Positions 36,721-45,137 are shown, numbered from the stretch's first letter. The stretch is DNA of 64,000 nt from COMBO-56-21 sp963705355 (GCA_963705355.1 OY970070.1:124001-188000); one strand, 5' to 3'. Made by a program: numbers and translations. Notes: generated by a model not told the origin, from the letters alone.

Positions 36721-37893
36721 TCAAAGTTCTTGTTGGTTGCCTTTAATTCTTCCTGCGACATCTCTAAGGATATCCAATCCTTTTGATATGTTCTCCCTCG
36801 AGTTCGCATACGAAAACCTCAGATGCCCTTCGCCAAGGGAGCCAAAAGCACTTCCGGGAACACATATGACCCCTTTCTCCAGTATTCTCGTCGCGAATTC
36901 CTCGGATTGAATATTCTGGCTATACTTCGGGAAAAGGTAGAAGGCTCCCTGCACCGGGGGTGTAGTGAAAGTTGGGATTTCAGCGAGCTTCTTCATCGCG
37001 ATATCTCGTCTAGCTCTGAACTCGGCGAGGAGCTCGGCGTTGAACCTCTCTTCGACCTTCATACCCTCAAGCACTGCGTACTGGGCCGCCGTCGGGGGGC
37101 ACACCATGGTGTAGTACTGGGCATTGGCAAGATACTTGACTATCTCCGTAGGCGCAGCCGTATAGCCTATCCTCCAACCAGTGGCTGCTAATGACTTAGA
37201 GAACGAGTTCACAAGAATGGTGTCATCGTGGAATCCCGCAAACGACCAGTGCTTCCCTTCGTAGACGAAAACGTCGTAAACTTCGTCCGACAGAATGCAG
37301 AGCTTGTGGTCCTTCGCAATCTCACTAATAGCCTTCACCACTTCCTTAGGGAAGACCATGCCCGTGGGATTCGACGGGCTGTTCACGATAATAGCCTTGG
37401 TGCGGGACGTGATCAAGGATTCCAGCTCCTCGATATCGGGCAGATAGCCGTTCTCTGGCCTGAGGGAGTACTCAACTGCATCCCCGCCAGCGAGAACTAC
37501 TTGGGGGCCGTAGATAACAAAGCCGGGATTTGGGATCAGCGCCTCGTCCCCTTTGTCCAAAACGGTTTCACACGCGATTCTCATGCCCTCGGTTGCACCT
37601 GCGGTTATGATTATGTTTTCAAGAGTGTAATCTCTGCGGTGTTTCCCTAGTCTCGCGGCTATTGCCTCCCGCAGCTCTGTGATTCCCGCCATAGGACTGT
37701 ACTTGTTATACCCCTTGTCGAGTGCGCTCTTCAGTCCCCGAATCATCTCTGGCGGTGGCGGAACGTCTGGCTCTCCAGGACCGAGGTTGATAGCTCCAAC
37801 GGGAGCAGCTTCAGAGAACCTCCTTATCCCTGACAGGTTTAGTGAAGATATGCGCTTTGAAACCATCACGAGCGGAGATGCATGTTTTCGCAC
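36721..37893 (-). CDS. Class I/II aminotransferase (aspartate aminotransferase family)
   Basis: This 390-aa PLP enzyme has NLGPGEPDVPPP, ITAGATEGMRIA, VNSPSNPTG, LSDEVYDVFVYEG and the Schiff-base Lys in NSFSKSLAATGWRIGY. The C-terminal Arg in LRFSYANS binds the substrate carboxylate. MVSKRIS at residue 10 (37866) is an equally good start. It converges on carbamate kinase with a 27-bp gap. Substrate may be aspartate, alanine or an aromatic acid. Confidence 0.87.
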   Translation of the reverse strand: MRKHASPLVMVSKRISSLNLSGIRRFSEAAPVGAINLGPGEPDVPPPPEMIRGLKSALDKGYNKYSPMAGITELREAIAARLGKHRRDYTLENIIITAGATEGMRIACETVLDKGDEALIPNPGFVIYGPQVVLAGGDAVEYSLRPENGYLPDIEELESLITSRTKAIIVNSPSNPTGMVFPKEVVKAISEIAKDHKLCILSDEVYDVFVYEGKHWSFAGFHDDTILVNSFSKSLAATGWRIGYTAAPTEIVKYLANAQYYTMVCPPTAAQYAVLEGMKVEERFNAELLAEFRARRDIAMKKLAEIPTFTTPPVQGAFYLFPKYSQNIQSEEFATRILEKGVICVPGSAFGSLGEGHLRFSYANSRENISKGLDILRDVAGRIKGNQQEL

Positions 37894-38238
37894 ATTAAGT
37901 GTTCGGAAAGAACATAGAGGCGAGGTGACTTTCTAAGCTGGGAGATGTTTGCTCTGAGTGAACCCTCGAGTAGACGCATAGTTGCAAGACAGAAAAGAAG
38001 ACTGACTTCTCCGCTGACCCAATTCTTCAGTGGCAGTACTATGCGAGAAAGGTAGAGTGCGTTCTCTGAGAGAGGCAAGAATGGATCGCCTTCTGCGGAA
38101 AATGCCTTCGAGAAAAAACCGATTTAGTTCTGTGTTATCCCAAGGATTGCTAGTTGGGCTGCCTTGACTGATATTGAAAAGAAGAAGTGGATGGTATGTT
38201 GAAGTGGTCCCTTGCCGATATCGAGTTGGGGACAAACG
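37894..38238 (+). other. Upstream flank of the IS110 element
   Basis: No gene is supported. IS110-family elements carry a non-coding end that encodes the target-guiding bridge RNA, next to the transposase gene. This 345-bp stretch is one candidate place for it; the other is 39310-39500. I could not fix the element's boundaries. Confidence 0.3.
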
Positions 38239-39309
38239 ATGCGGCAAGACACCATGACATATGTGGGCCTGGACATACATAAAGAATTCTGTCAAGCTTG
38301 TGTGATCGACCGCTCTGGACGTGTCCTCTCAAACGAGAGGTTCCTGTCCACCCAGGACGCGTTGGACACCTTCCTGGACAACTTCGAGGACGCCAAGTTC
38401 GTCCTCGAGTCTACCGGCATCTGGGAGTACGTCCACGAGGGGATTGAGAAGAGAGGCTTCGAGGTAGTCCTGGATCATCCGCTCAAGGTGAGGGCTGTCG
38501 CTGAAGCCAGGGTCAAGACGGACAAGGTTGATGCAGAGACCCTGGCTCAGCTGCTGAGAGCCAATCTCATCCCCCGTTCATGGGTACCATCGAGGGACGT
38601 GAGAGATCTCAGACAACTCGTGAGACAACGCGCATATCTAGTTCAGCAATCAACGAGCCTCAAGAACAGGATCCACGCCGAACTCCTCAGGCGAGGAGTA
38701 CGACGTCCAGACAATTTCAAAGAACCGTTCTCAAAGAAGAGCATCGACTGGATGCGCTCTCTTGGGATCCCAACAGTCGCATCGTGCCTGAACTGCCTCG
38801 AGAACGTCCAGGCACAGATCGAAGAGATCAACATCCAACTTCTTGACGAGTACAACCGAAGACTCGATGCCCAGCTCATCGCAACCATCCCGGGCATCGG
38901 TGTCTACGGCGCTCTTCTAATCCACCTAGAGATCGACGACATCAAAAGGTTCTCTCATCCAGAGAAGCTGTGCGCGTATGCGGGACTGGTGCCGACTGTG
39001 AGCCAGTCGGCATCGTCGGTTCACTACGGGGGCTTGAGCAAGGAGGGACCGAGCCATCTCCACTGGATGCTCACTGAGGTGGTCCACATTCACACTCATT
39101 GGGAGACAGGCTCGCGACTCTCGAGGTTTCACGCGAAAGTCGCGAGACGGAGGGGCAAGCAGAAGGCGACCATCGCTGCCGCGAGAAAACTCCTTCTCAT
39201 CATCTACTGGATGCTCGTGACACACGAGCCCCATCACAGTCAAGGATTGGACGCCGGGTTTCCTTCTGCACGTAATAAGTGCGACATAGGGATTGGGGCA
39301 GATCCCTGA
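38239..39309 (+). CDS. IS110-family transposase (DEDD recombinase)
   Basis: This protein of about 356 aa starts at MRQDTMTYVGLDIHKE. An alternative ATG is at 38254. The N-terminal RuvC-like DEDD domain has VGLDIHKE, FVLESTG and VKTDKVDAETLAQ. The C-terminal serine domain has IPGIGVYGALLI, LCAYAGLVPTVSQS and GPSHLHWML. These are the IS110-family hallmarks, and the frame is complete, so the element may be active. A decayed inverted relative of its 3' portion lies at 40899-41030. The element's ends and any bridge RNA are not defined here. Confidence 0.9.
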   Translation: MRQDTMTYVGLDIHKEFCQACVIDRSGRVLSNERFLSTQDALDTFLDNFEDAKFVLESTGIWEYVHEGIEKRGFEVVLDHPLKVRAVAEARVKTDKVDAETLAQLLRANLIPRSWVPSRDVRDLRQLVRQRAYLVQQSTSLKNRIHAELLRRGVRRPDNFKEPFSKKSIDWMRSLGIPTVASCLNCLENVQAQIEEINIQLLDEYNRRLDAQLIATIPGIGVYGALLIHLEIDDIKRFSHPEKLCAYAGLVPTVSQSASSVHYGGLSKEGPSHLHWMLTEVVHIHTHWETGSRLSRFHAKVARRRGKQKATIAAARKLLLIIYWMLVTHEPHHSQGLDAGFPSARNKCDIGIGADP

Positions 39310-39444
39310 CAATGGACGAAGTTGCCATAGTGCGGGAAAACCGCGAATAGAGGCTTGTCCGACAAACCCTTCCGAGATCATCAACAGGAGGCAAATCAAG
39401 AGAAGAGGAATGAGACTAGGGGGAAGCCGCAAGGACCTTTTCGA

Positions 39445-39467
39445 CATAGAGGAAGGAAAGGCGACCG
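39445..39467 (+). repeat. R2 repeat, short copy
   Basis: ATAGAGGAAGGAAAGG followed by CGACCGG matches the R2 core with one extra A. It abuts the 22-bp palindrome. Confidence 0.5.
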
Positions 39468-39489
39468 GTTTTCCTACCGGTAGGAAAAC
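39468..39489. repeat. Perfect 22-bp palindrome downstream of the IS110 gene
   Basis: GTTTTCCTACC is followed at once by its exact complement GGTAGGAAAAC. It lies 158 bp after the transposase stop, between an R2 fragment and an R3 copy. It could be a terminator-like hairpin, part of the element's end, or a protein-binding site. Confidence 0.65.
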
Positions 39490-39531
39490 GGAGCCCGAAC
39501 CCCATTCATTCTGTACCGGTAATTATTGCGT

Positions 39532-39580
39532 CCAGCTTTAATCACCGGTAGATCCCGGGCTGAAATCCGGGCCCTCGCAC
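39532..39580 (+). repeat. R3 tRNA-like repeat, full copy
   Basis: The 49-nt unit has CCAGCTTTAATCACCGG, then hairpin arms CCCGG and CCGGG around the 8-nt loop GCTGAAAT, and ends GCCCTCGCAC. CTTTAATC plus a T-arm-like hairpin and CCCTCGCA recall the 3' half of a tRNA. Confidence 0.7.
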
Positions 39581-39632
39581 ATTTTAATATTGAATTGTGA
39601 ATTAATGTTCAAATCAATGTTCGCATGTCTCT

Positions 39633-39661
39633 GGGAAAAGCCCATAGGGGAGGAAAGGCGA
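39633..39661 (+). repeat. R2 repeat
   Basis: GGGAAAAGCCCATAGGGG plus AGGAAAGGCGA, 46 bp ahead of the small gene at 39707. It is preceded by ATGTTC/GTCTCTG segments also seen before the copy at 45081. Confidence 0.65.
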
Positions 39662-39706
39662 TACGCGCCCAATCAGTAGATAGGACATGTTCGAGGAAGG
39701 AAAGCA

Positions 39707-39988
39707 TTGAAAAACACCGACTATATCATCTGTATAACAACCAAAAACGGTCGAACATGGAGATGGACTAAGGACAAGACCGGCTGGAAACAAATCGGTC
39801 CAGAAGGTCAAATTCATCAGCCGACCGCAGAACAGGTTCTAAATCATCTTCTGCCGGCTTTGGCGAATATTAAACCGGTTACTGTCAAAGTCGTTTACAA
39901 GGGCGACTATCGCCCCACTCAACGCAGGGCGCCGGGCGCGGCCACCGGACCGCGCGAGGACTTGATGAAGAGGATGAAAAGGATTTGA
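39707..39988 (+). CDS. Small hypothetical protein (93 aa)
   Basis: The start is a TTG. The N-terminal 60 residues look globular: IICITTKNGRTWRWTKDK, GPEGQIHQPTAEQV and VTVKVVYKG suggest a small beta-alpha fold. The tail is basic and low in order (RRAPGAATGPREDLMKRMKR). I do not recognise a family. Composition is protein-like and a hairpin follows at 40020. Moderately supported. Confidence 0.5.
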   Translation: MKNTDYIICITTKNGRTWRWTKDKTGWKQIGPEGQIHQPTAEQVLNHLLPALANIKPVTVKVVYKGDYRPTQRRAPGAATGPREDLMKRMKRI

Positions 39989-40019
39989 TCATCTCTCGAT
40001 TCTTCTCCTCGGTGAAGAA

Positions 40020-40033
40020 GCCCTTGAAAGGGC
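40020..40033. terminator. Small hairpin downstream of the 39707 gene
   Basis: GCCCTT-GA-AAGGGC is a perfect 6-bp inverted repeat 32 bp after the stop. It lacks a clear T-run, so its role as terminator is uncertain. Confidence 0.3.
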
Positions 40034-40068
40034 ATTCTCAAGGGTCAGCCAGTCGGTTTCGCATCCCA

Positions 40069-40077
40069 TTTATATGC
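40069..40077 (+). promoter_or_regulatory. TATA box for nitroreductase
   Basis: TTTATATGC lies 29-37 nt before the ATG at 40106, or 44-52 before the alternative ATG at 40121. The first fits a near-leaderless transcript. Confidence 0.5.
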
Positions 40078-40105
40078 AGGCAGGCGCTTCCGGATACCGC
40101 CTGAC

Positions 40106-40684
40106 ATGGTGAAAATCATGACTTCTAATCCAGTTATTGAAGCTATAAGGTCAAGACGAAGCGTTAGAACCTATCTTGATAGACCCGTTTCCCAAGAGAC
40201 AATCAATATCATACTTGAGGCTGGAACCTATGCGCCTAATGCAAGAAACACTCAGCCCTGGGAATTCATAGTTATGGAAGGCAAAGACACCCTCAAGGCA
40301 TATTCAGATAAAGCCAAAGCAATACTAACAAAAGCACTGCCTCCATCATCAGACCCTAATCTACGAAAGCGACTAACAGCCCCTGAAGTAAACTTGTGTT
40401 TTGGCGCTCCATTAGTTATTCTTATTTCCGCGGCGAAATCGCCTTTTGCAGCAACAGATTGTCCCTTAGCTGCAGAGAACATGATGCTTGCGGCTCACTC
40501 ACTTGGGTTAGGAAGCGTTTATTCTGCTTCTCTTATGACTTTGGGGCATGATCCTGCAACTAGAGCTGATCTTGGTATACCTACTGATCACGAAGTTTAT
40601 TCAGCAATGGTTTTTGGTTATCCAAAAGAGGTTCCTAAAATGCCGCCAAGAAAAAAACCGTTGGTTATCAAACAGATTGGGTAG
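40106..40684 (+). CDS. Nitroreductase-family flavoprotein
   Basis: This 192-aa protein has IRSRRSVRTYLDRPVS (FMN phosphate contacts), AGTYAPNARNTQPWEFIV, and AAENMMLAAHSLGLGSVY, the classic nitroreductase pattern. It would bind FMN as a dimer and reduce nitro compounds, quinones or flavin-related substrates using NAD(P)H. Codons are clearly richer in A/T (aaa, ata, act, gct) than in neighbouring genes, suggesting a separate origin. It is flanked by repeats and IS remnants. Substrate is not predictable. Confidence 0.87.
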   Translation: MVKIMTSNPVIEAIRSRRSVRTYLDRPVSQETINIILEAGTYAPNARNTQPWEFIVMEGKDTLKAYSDKAKAILTKALPPSSDPNLRKRLTAPEVNLCFGAPLVILISAAKSPFAATDCPLAAENMMLAAHSLGLGSVYSASLMTLGHDPATRADLGIPTDHEVYSAMVFGYPKEVPKMPPRKKPLVIKQIG

Positions 40685-40780
40685 TCAGTCTATCATTCCA
40701 TTTTTGTTTCCGCAGTAGATCATCTGTTGATCCCATTCTCAAGACGCTGCTCCGGAGAATCCCTGCGATTTCTCTTCTAG

Positions 40781-40857
40781 TTGAAATCAGAAAAAGGATG
40801 TCTGGCTTGGAGCTGGTGTGCGGCCCGGCGGCCGTACTCCGTTATCTCTCGGAAAAG
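40781..40857 (+). repeat. R4 repeat, copy 1
   Basis: TTGAAATCAGAAAAAG, TGTCTGGCTTG, GGCCCGGCG and GAAAAGCC occur in the same order and spacing as at 45886-45960. R4 runs into an R2-like GAAAAGCC segment in both places. Confidence 0.6.
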
Positions 40858-40898
40858 CCTCTATGATGAAATGTCCCTCGACACCTATTCGAGATCGT

Positions 40899-41030
40899 GT
40901 TTCTTCTTCTCGATTTCCTCCTTTTCTCGAGTTGAAAGGGGTTTTCGGACAAACCTCTATTCGCGGTCAAAGCCGCACTATGGTACTCCGTCCCTTGGTC
41001 ACGGATCTGCCCCAATCCATAGGACGCACT
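40899..41030 (-). mobile_element. Decayed inverted relative of the IS110 3' end
   Basis: TCGGACAAACCTCTATTCGC, GCACTATGG and GGATCTGCCCCAATCC match, in reverse complement and in order, the bases at about 39284-39375 that span the transposase stop and downstream flank. It continues weakly into the coding end (GACGCACT) and into a TCTTCTCGATTTCCTCC segment. It is a remnant of a second element in the opposite orientation; no frame survives. Confidence 0.65.
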
Positions 41031-41134
41031 CGAAGTGCACTCTTTTCCCGGGGTCCGTATCCGTGACCGAGATATAGTATGGTCTTTCGACTATTCGACT
41101 GCTGCGCTTGAAGTGGGACATCTTCATCATAACA

Positions 41135-41168
41135 TCCATAGGGGAGGAAAGGCGACCAATGTTCAGAT
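41135..41168 (+). repeat. R2 repeat directly before an R1 copy
   Basis: CCATAGGGGAGGAAAGG, then CGACCAATGTTCAG. The 5' GAAAAGCC part is replaced. It ends 15 bp before the R1 copy. Confidence 0.6.
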
Positions 41169-41182
41169 TCTGACGCATTGAC

Positions 41183-41250
41183 CCGTGTGTGAACTGAGAA
41201 GGCTAGCTATTCTTCAATCAGAGGGTTTCAGTATCGAGATAAAAACCTTT
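41183..41250 (+). repeat. R1 repeat, A type, in the MFS promoter
   Basis: CGTGTGTGAACTGAGAAGG, TTCAATCAGAGGG and TATCGAGATAAAAACC match the A subtype. Its pyrimidine tail merges into the TATA box of the next gene. Confidence 0.75.
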
Positions 41251-41257
41251 TATATAT
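41248..41257 (+). promoter_or_regulatory. TATA box for the MFS transporter
   Basis: TTTATATATG lies 21-30 nt before the ATG at 41278, giving a leaderless transcript. It overlaps the end of an R1 copy, so this repeat has become part of a promoter. Confidence 0.6.
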
Positions 41258-41277
41258 GAAATAGTTCCGCTCCACTA

Positions 41278-42981
41278 ATGCAGTACAAATGGACAGTGCT
41301 CACCAATACGATGCTCGGTGCTCTCATGGCATCGATAAACATGAACATCGTCCTGGTCACGCTACCAACGATATTCAGAGGCCTGAACATAGACGCGTTC
41401 GCAACGGGGGAGTTCACCTACCTGCTCTGGATATTGATGGGTTACTCCATAGTGCTCGCGACGATCCTGGTCACGTTTGGCAGGATTTCTGACATCTTTG
41501 GCAGAGTCAGGATGTACACCTGGGGCTTCGTCATATTCTCTGTGTCGTCCGTGCTTCTTTCCATAGTCCCCAGCGGCTCAGGAAACACAGGTGCCCTTCT
41601 TCTCATAATCTTCCGGATGGTGCAGGCGGTGGGCGGCGGATTCCTCATGGTGAACAGCACCGCCTTGATCATAGACGCTTTTCCAGTGAACGAAAGAGGC
41701 AAAGCCCTCGGAATAAACCAGATCGGATTCATCGTGGGCTCGCTCATGGGCCTCATACTTGGCGGGCTCCTCGTAGGCTTTGACTGGCATCTCGTGTTCG
41801 TTGTGAACATACCGTTTGCCGTGGCTGGCACGCTCTGGTCCAAATTCAAGCTCAAGGAGACGTCGGTGAGGCAGAGGGTCAAGATGGATTACTGGGGCAA
41901 CATAACATTGGCACTCTCGCTGGTTCTGATCTCTCTTGGGTTCACGTACACGCTCCAGCCCTACGGCAGCTCTCAGATGGGCTGGGGCGATCCATGGGTC
42001 ATCCTTTCGTTCATCCTCGGCGTCGTATTTCTCGGGACGTTCATCTTTGTTGAACGGAGAGTCAAGGAGCCGCTCTTCAGCCTCTCACTCTTCAGGATAA
42101 AGCCATTCGCGTACGGAAACGTCAGCCTGCTTCTTTCCGGCCTGGGCAGGGGGGCCGTCATGTTCCTCGTGGTGATTTGGCTTCAGGGGATCTATCTGCC
42201 ATTACACGGGTATGTCTACACTGAGACGCCGTTCTGGGCAGGCGTCTACATGCTCCCCATGCTTCTTGGATTCATCATATTCGGTCCCGTCGGCGGTGCG
42301 CTCACGGATAGGTACGGCGCGAGGCCGTTCGCGACCTCAGGCATGGTCATAACCGCCGTGGGCCTCTATCTCTTGACGCTCCTGCCTTACGATTTCAATC
42401 TCCTCGCATTTGAGACGGTCATATTCATCATAGGCATAGGTGGCGGGCTTTTTGCCGCTCCAAACACGACAGCGATAATGAACGCTGTCTCGTCTAAGGA
42501 TCGCGCGTCCGCGAACGGGATGAGGATGACCCTGAACAATATCGCATCTACGATAAGCATGGCAATATTCTTCTCCGTGGCGATAACGATATTCTCTCAG
42601 GACCTGCCATCATCCATGTACAGCAGCGCGATTGGCGTCGGCGTCCCGGAGCAGGTGGCTAGCATGTTCTCCAAGATCTCTCCATCGGGCATTCTTTTCG
42701 GTGCATTTCTCGGCATCAATCCCATCTCAGCAATCCCACCAGCATTGCTCGCCACGGTGCCTGCGACAGCGCTTAAGGCAATCGAATCCTCAGGGTTTCT
42801 GCCAAATGTGATTGGCCCGTCGTTCATGATAGGCCTTTCAGACTCCATCTACATCGCGATTGTCCTTTCCTTGCTTGGCGCCTTGTTCTCAGCGCTGAGG
42901 GGCGAGCGGTACGTGCATGAGGAGCATTTCGAGCCCCAAGTTGAAGCAGGAAGTGTTGAAGATGGAGATGCAGAGAATTAG
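41278..42981 (+). CDS. MFS transporter, DHA2 (14-helix) drug-efflux type
   Basis: This 567-aa membrane protein starts at the leaderless ATG. The first helices run MLGALMASINMNIVLVTLP, a variant of the DHA2 opening motif. Motif A-like GRISDIFGRVRMY follows helix 2, and motif C-like GFIVGSLMGLILGG lies in helix 5. The length fits 14 helices. The loop between the last helices is long and Pro/Ser-rich (about 440-510). It would exchange protons for drugs or metabolites. No regulator is next to it. Confidence 0.87.
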   Translation: MQYKWTVLTNTMLGALMASINMNIVLVTLPTIFRGLNIDAFATGEFTYLLWILMGYSIVLATILVTFGRISDIFGRVRMYTWGFVIFSVSSVLLSIVPSGSGNTGALLLIIFRMVQAVGGGFLMVNSTALIIDAFPVNERGKALGINQIGFIVGSLMGLILGGLLVGFDWHLVFVVNIPFAVAGTLWSKFKLKETSVRQRVKMDYWGNITLALSLVLISLGFTYTLQPYGSSQMGWGDPWVILSFILGVVFLGTFIFVERRVKEPLFSLSLFRIKPFAYGNVSLLLSGLGRGAVMFLVVIWLQGIYLPLHGYVYTETPFWAGVYMLPMLLGFIIFGPVGGALTDRYGARPFATSGMVITAVGLYLLTLLPYDFNLLAFETVIFIIGIGGGLFAAPNTTAIMNAVSSKDRASANGMRMTLNNIASTISMAIFFSVAITIFSQDLPSSMYSSAIGVGVPEQVASMFSKISPSGILFGAFLGINPISAIPPALLATVPATALKAIESSGFLPNVIGPSFMIGLSDSIYIAIVLSLLGALFSALRGERYVHEEHFEPQVEAGSVEDGDAEN

Positions 42982-43223
42982 CACTCATGATCTGCTCAAG
43001 AAGTTGCTTGGGCATGAGAAGGCTCATGAACGAGATCTACAAGAACGTGAATGTCAGGGGTTGCTCGCTTAGCACCACCATGCTGATTACTTTTCTGAGG
43101 ACAGGCGAAAGGGTTCCTTGCTGGCAAGGAATGTTCTGCCATACTTGTCCTTCAAGGAGATCTGGCACATATTCTCATACCGGCAGCTTTCTCATGTTCA
43201 AACTACAAGTCGCATTGAGCTGG

Positions 43224-43292
43224 ATGTGAATTCGAACGTCGAGCTCTTCCTCAATCAGAGGGTTATTGCACCGAGCTAAACACATTTCTTTC
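43224..43292 (+). repeat. R1 repeat, B type
   Basis: GGATGTGAATTCGAACG, CTCAATCAGAGGGTTATTG, CACCGAGCTAAAC and a TTTCTTTCTTTCC tail. It lies about 210 bp before the TBP start, in an otherwise gene-free stretch (42982-43503). Confidence 0.75.
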
Positions 43293-43470
43293 TTTCCATC
43301 CTTATGGCCCTTTCTCAGTCTGCGACGTTGGATCGTTTTGTGAAGTTCTGAGATCCAACGAAACTGCTGGCTCTACCCCTTAATGAAGTATTTCCGCCAT
43401 CAGTCTCTCAAACCCCTTTTTTCGACTTGCATAACTTGCGTCACTGACGAAGGGCTCGCCTTTTGAATGC

Positions 43471-43482
43471 CTATTTAAATAC
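43471..43482 (+). promoter_or_regulatory. TATA box and ribosome-binding site of the TBP gene
   Basis: CTATTTAAATAC (43471-43482) is a strong archaeal TATA box 22-33 nt before the ATG. GGAGGT (43495-43500) is a Shine-Dalgarno sequence 3 nt before it. Confidence 0.65.
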
Positions 43483-43503
43483 CGTCAGGCCGGTGGAGGT
43501 TTT

Positions 43504-44052
43504 ATGGCAGTGATAAAGATAGAGAACGTTGTCGCCTCAGCATCTCTCGGGGCGGAGCTAGATCTTCAGGCGATTGCGCTTACACTTGACGGTGCGGAAT
43601 ACGAACCTGAGCAGTTCCCGGGTCTGATATACAGGCTGAAAGAACCGAAGACGGCGACGCTGCTTTTTAGGAGCGGAAAGGTCGTTTGCACGGGTGCCAA
43701 GAGCCTCGAGCAGGTCAAGACAGCTGTCAGCAAGGTGGTCAAGCAGATAGAAGCTGCTGGCGTTGTGATCAAGAAAGAGCCGGAGATCGTGGTGCAGAAC
43801 ATCGTTGCCACAAGCAACCTCGGGGCGAAGATCAATCTCAACGCAACAGCCATCACCCTTGGTCTTGAGAAGATCGAGTACGAACCGGAGCAGTTTCCTG
43901 GACTCGTGTACCGTCTCGACTCGCCGAAGGTGGTCATGCTTCTGTTCGGCAGCGGGAAGCTTGTGTGCACTGGCGCCCGAAAACCGGAGGATGTCGAGAC
44001 TGCCGTCGACAAGATTACAGAAGAGCTAAAGGCCGCTGGCCTGCTTGCATAG
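43504..44052 (+). CDS. tbp: TATA-box-binding protein
   Basis: This 182-aa protein consists of two tandem repeats of about 90 residues, each with the saddle motifs: IENVVASASLGAELDLQAIA with YEPEQFPGLIYRL in the first, and IVATSNLGAKINLNATAI with YEPEQFPGLVYRL in the second. The paired LLFRSGKVVCTGAK and LLFGSGKLVCTGAR strands contact the minor groove. It is the general transcription factor that bends TATA DNA and recruits TFB. Length and symmetry are ordinary for archaea. Its own strong TATA box suggests autoregulation, which is inferred. Confidence 0.97.
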   Translation: MAVIKIENVVASASLGAELDLQAIALTLDGAEYEPEQFPGLIYRLKEPKTATLLFRSGKVVCTGAKSLEQVKTAVSKVVKQIEAAGVVIKKEPEIVVQNIVATSNLGAKINLNATAITLGLEKIEYEPEQFPGLVYRLDSPKVVMLLFGSGKLVCTGARKPEDVETAVDKITEELKAAGLLA

Positions 44053-44200
44053 ACTGAGAGAGCAGGTCCTTGCAAGTCCCCATTCTGGACAATGACATTC
44101 ACCTGGATCCTCGCAAGGGGAGGAACATCGAGGAGTTCGTTTCTCATAGTCGCTCCCATAGCCGTCGCCGTTCCTTCTCTATGGTCTTTTCCTATGGTAA

Positions 44201-44275
44201 TCCGTGTGTGAACTCGGACATCTGGCTGTTTTTCAATCAGAGCATGATTGCACTGAGTCAAACTCCTTCTCTTTC
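44201..44275 (+). repeat. R1 repeat, B type, before the DUF2284 gene
   Basis: CCGTGTGTGAACTCGGACAT, CTGGCTG, TTCAATCAGAGC, ATTGCACTGAGTCAAACTCC and a TTCTCTTTC tail. The upstream ATGGTCTTTTCCTATGGT segment also precedes the copy at 61277. Confidence 0.75.
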
Positions 44276-44349
44276 ATTCCTTGTGGTCATTTCATCGGGT
44301 CCGGAGCGTGCGAAATCCTTACTATATGTCATTCCCTATTTGGTTTCGA

Positions 44350-44964
44350 ATGACGCGCGAACCAGAAGACAAGAAGCTGAGGCACCTTATGACCGCAGCC
44401 AAGAATCTCGGTGCCACCGAAGCCAAGATTGTGAGCACTGAAGACATTGTTGTTGACAAACGTGTCCGGCTGAAGTGTGCTATTCCCATTTGCGTTGACT
44501 ACGGCAGGCATTTGCTGTGTCCTCCAAATGCAATGTCTGTGGACGAGTTTTCAGAGATAGTGAGACACTACAGAAAGGCGATCATACTCCAGGTCGAAGC
44601 GGATGTGGATTCTTCCGACAAATCGAGAAGACATCTGGACAAAGATATATGCAAGAATCTCGAGAGATCGACGAGTACCGCCAGATGGGAAACGAGATTG
44701 CACAGGCTGGTCAACCAGATGGAGACCCTTGCTTTCAAGCAAGGCTTCTATTTGGCTGCGGGCCTGACTGGCGGGAATTGCCGCCTCTGTCGCGAGTGCG
44801 TTGTTCCTCAGAGCGGCGAACTATGCAGACATCCATTCGAGGCGAGGCCGTCGATGGAAGCAATGGGGATCGATGTTGTCAGGACCTGCAAGAAGGTCGG
44901 GCTGCCACTCAACCTCTCTTCGAAGAAGAACGTAAGGTGGACGGGATTGGTGCTGTTGGACTAG
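44350..44964 (+). CDS. DUF2284 metal-binding protein
   Basis: The start at 44350 (MTREPEDKK) fits the family better than the upstream in-frame ATG at 44281, which runs through repeat sequence. This protein of about 204 aa has the Cys-rich DUF2284 pattern: VRLKCAIPICVDYGRHLLCPP, where cysteines bracket a short loop, and GGNCRLCRECVVPQSGELCRHP. Family members are predicted to bind iron-sulfur clusters or zinc, with unknown biochemical role, common in anaerobes. It is followed 173 bp later by a GNAT gene. Confidence 0.8.
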   Translation: MTREPEDKKLRHLMTAAKNLGATEAKIVSTEDIVVDKRVRLKCAIPICVDYGRHLLCPPNAMSVDEFSEIVRHYRKAIILQVEADVDSSDKSRRHLDKDICKNLERSTSTARWETRLHRLVNQMETLAFKQGFYLAAGLTGGNCRLCRECVVPQSGELCRHPFEARPSMEAMGIDVVRTCKKVGLPLNLSSKKNVRWTGLVLLD

Positions 44965-45080
44965 GAGTTCAATGGCCTCGCCATCTTCCTGCGGAATTCG
45001 AACAGTTAGACATGGCCGCGAGGCATTTCATGTCTAGCGTGCGAGTCCCGATGTTCAAACTAGCATCGACACCCGTCTCT

Positions 45081-45107
45081 GAGAAAAGCCCACAGGGGAG
45101 GAAAGGC
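45081..45107 (+). repeat. R2 repeat
   Basis: GAGAAAAGCCCACAGGGG then AGGAAAGGC, 31 bp ahead of the GNAT start. The preceding GATGTTCAAACTAGCATCG and GTCTCT are shared in part with the copy at 39633. Confidence 0.6.
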
Positions 45108-45137
45108 TTTATCGAATCGTCTATCATCTTCATTTTG

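Noticed and set aside
44517..45137. N-terminal 207 residues of the open frame leading into the GNAT gene
   Set aside because: They overlap the DUF2284 gene in another frame and an R2 copy; homology starts only at the ATG at 45138.
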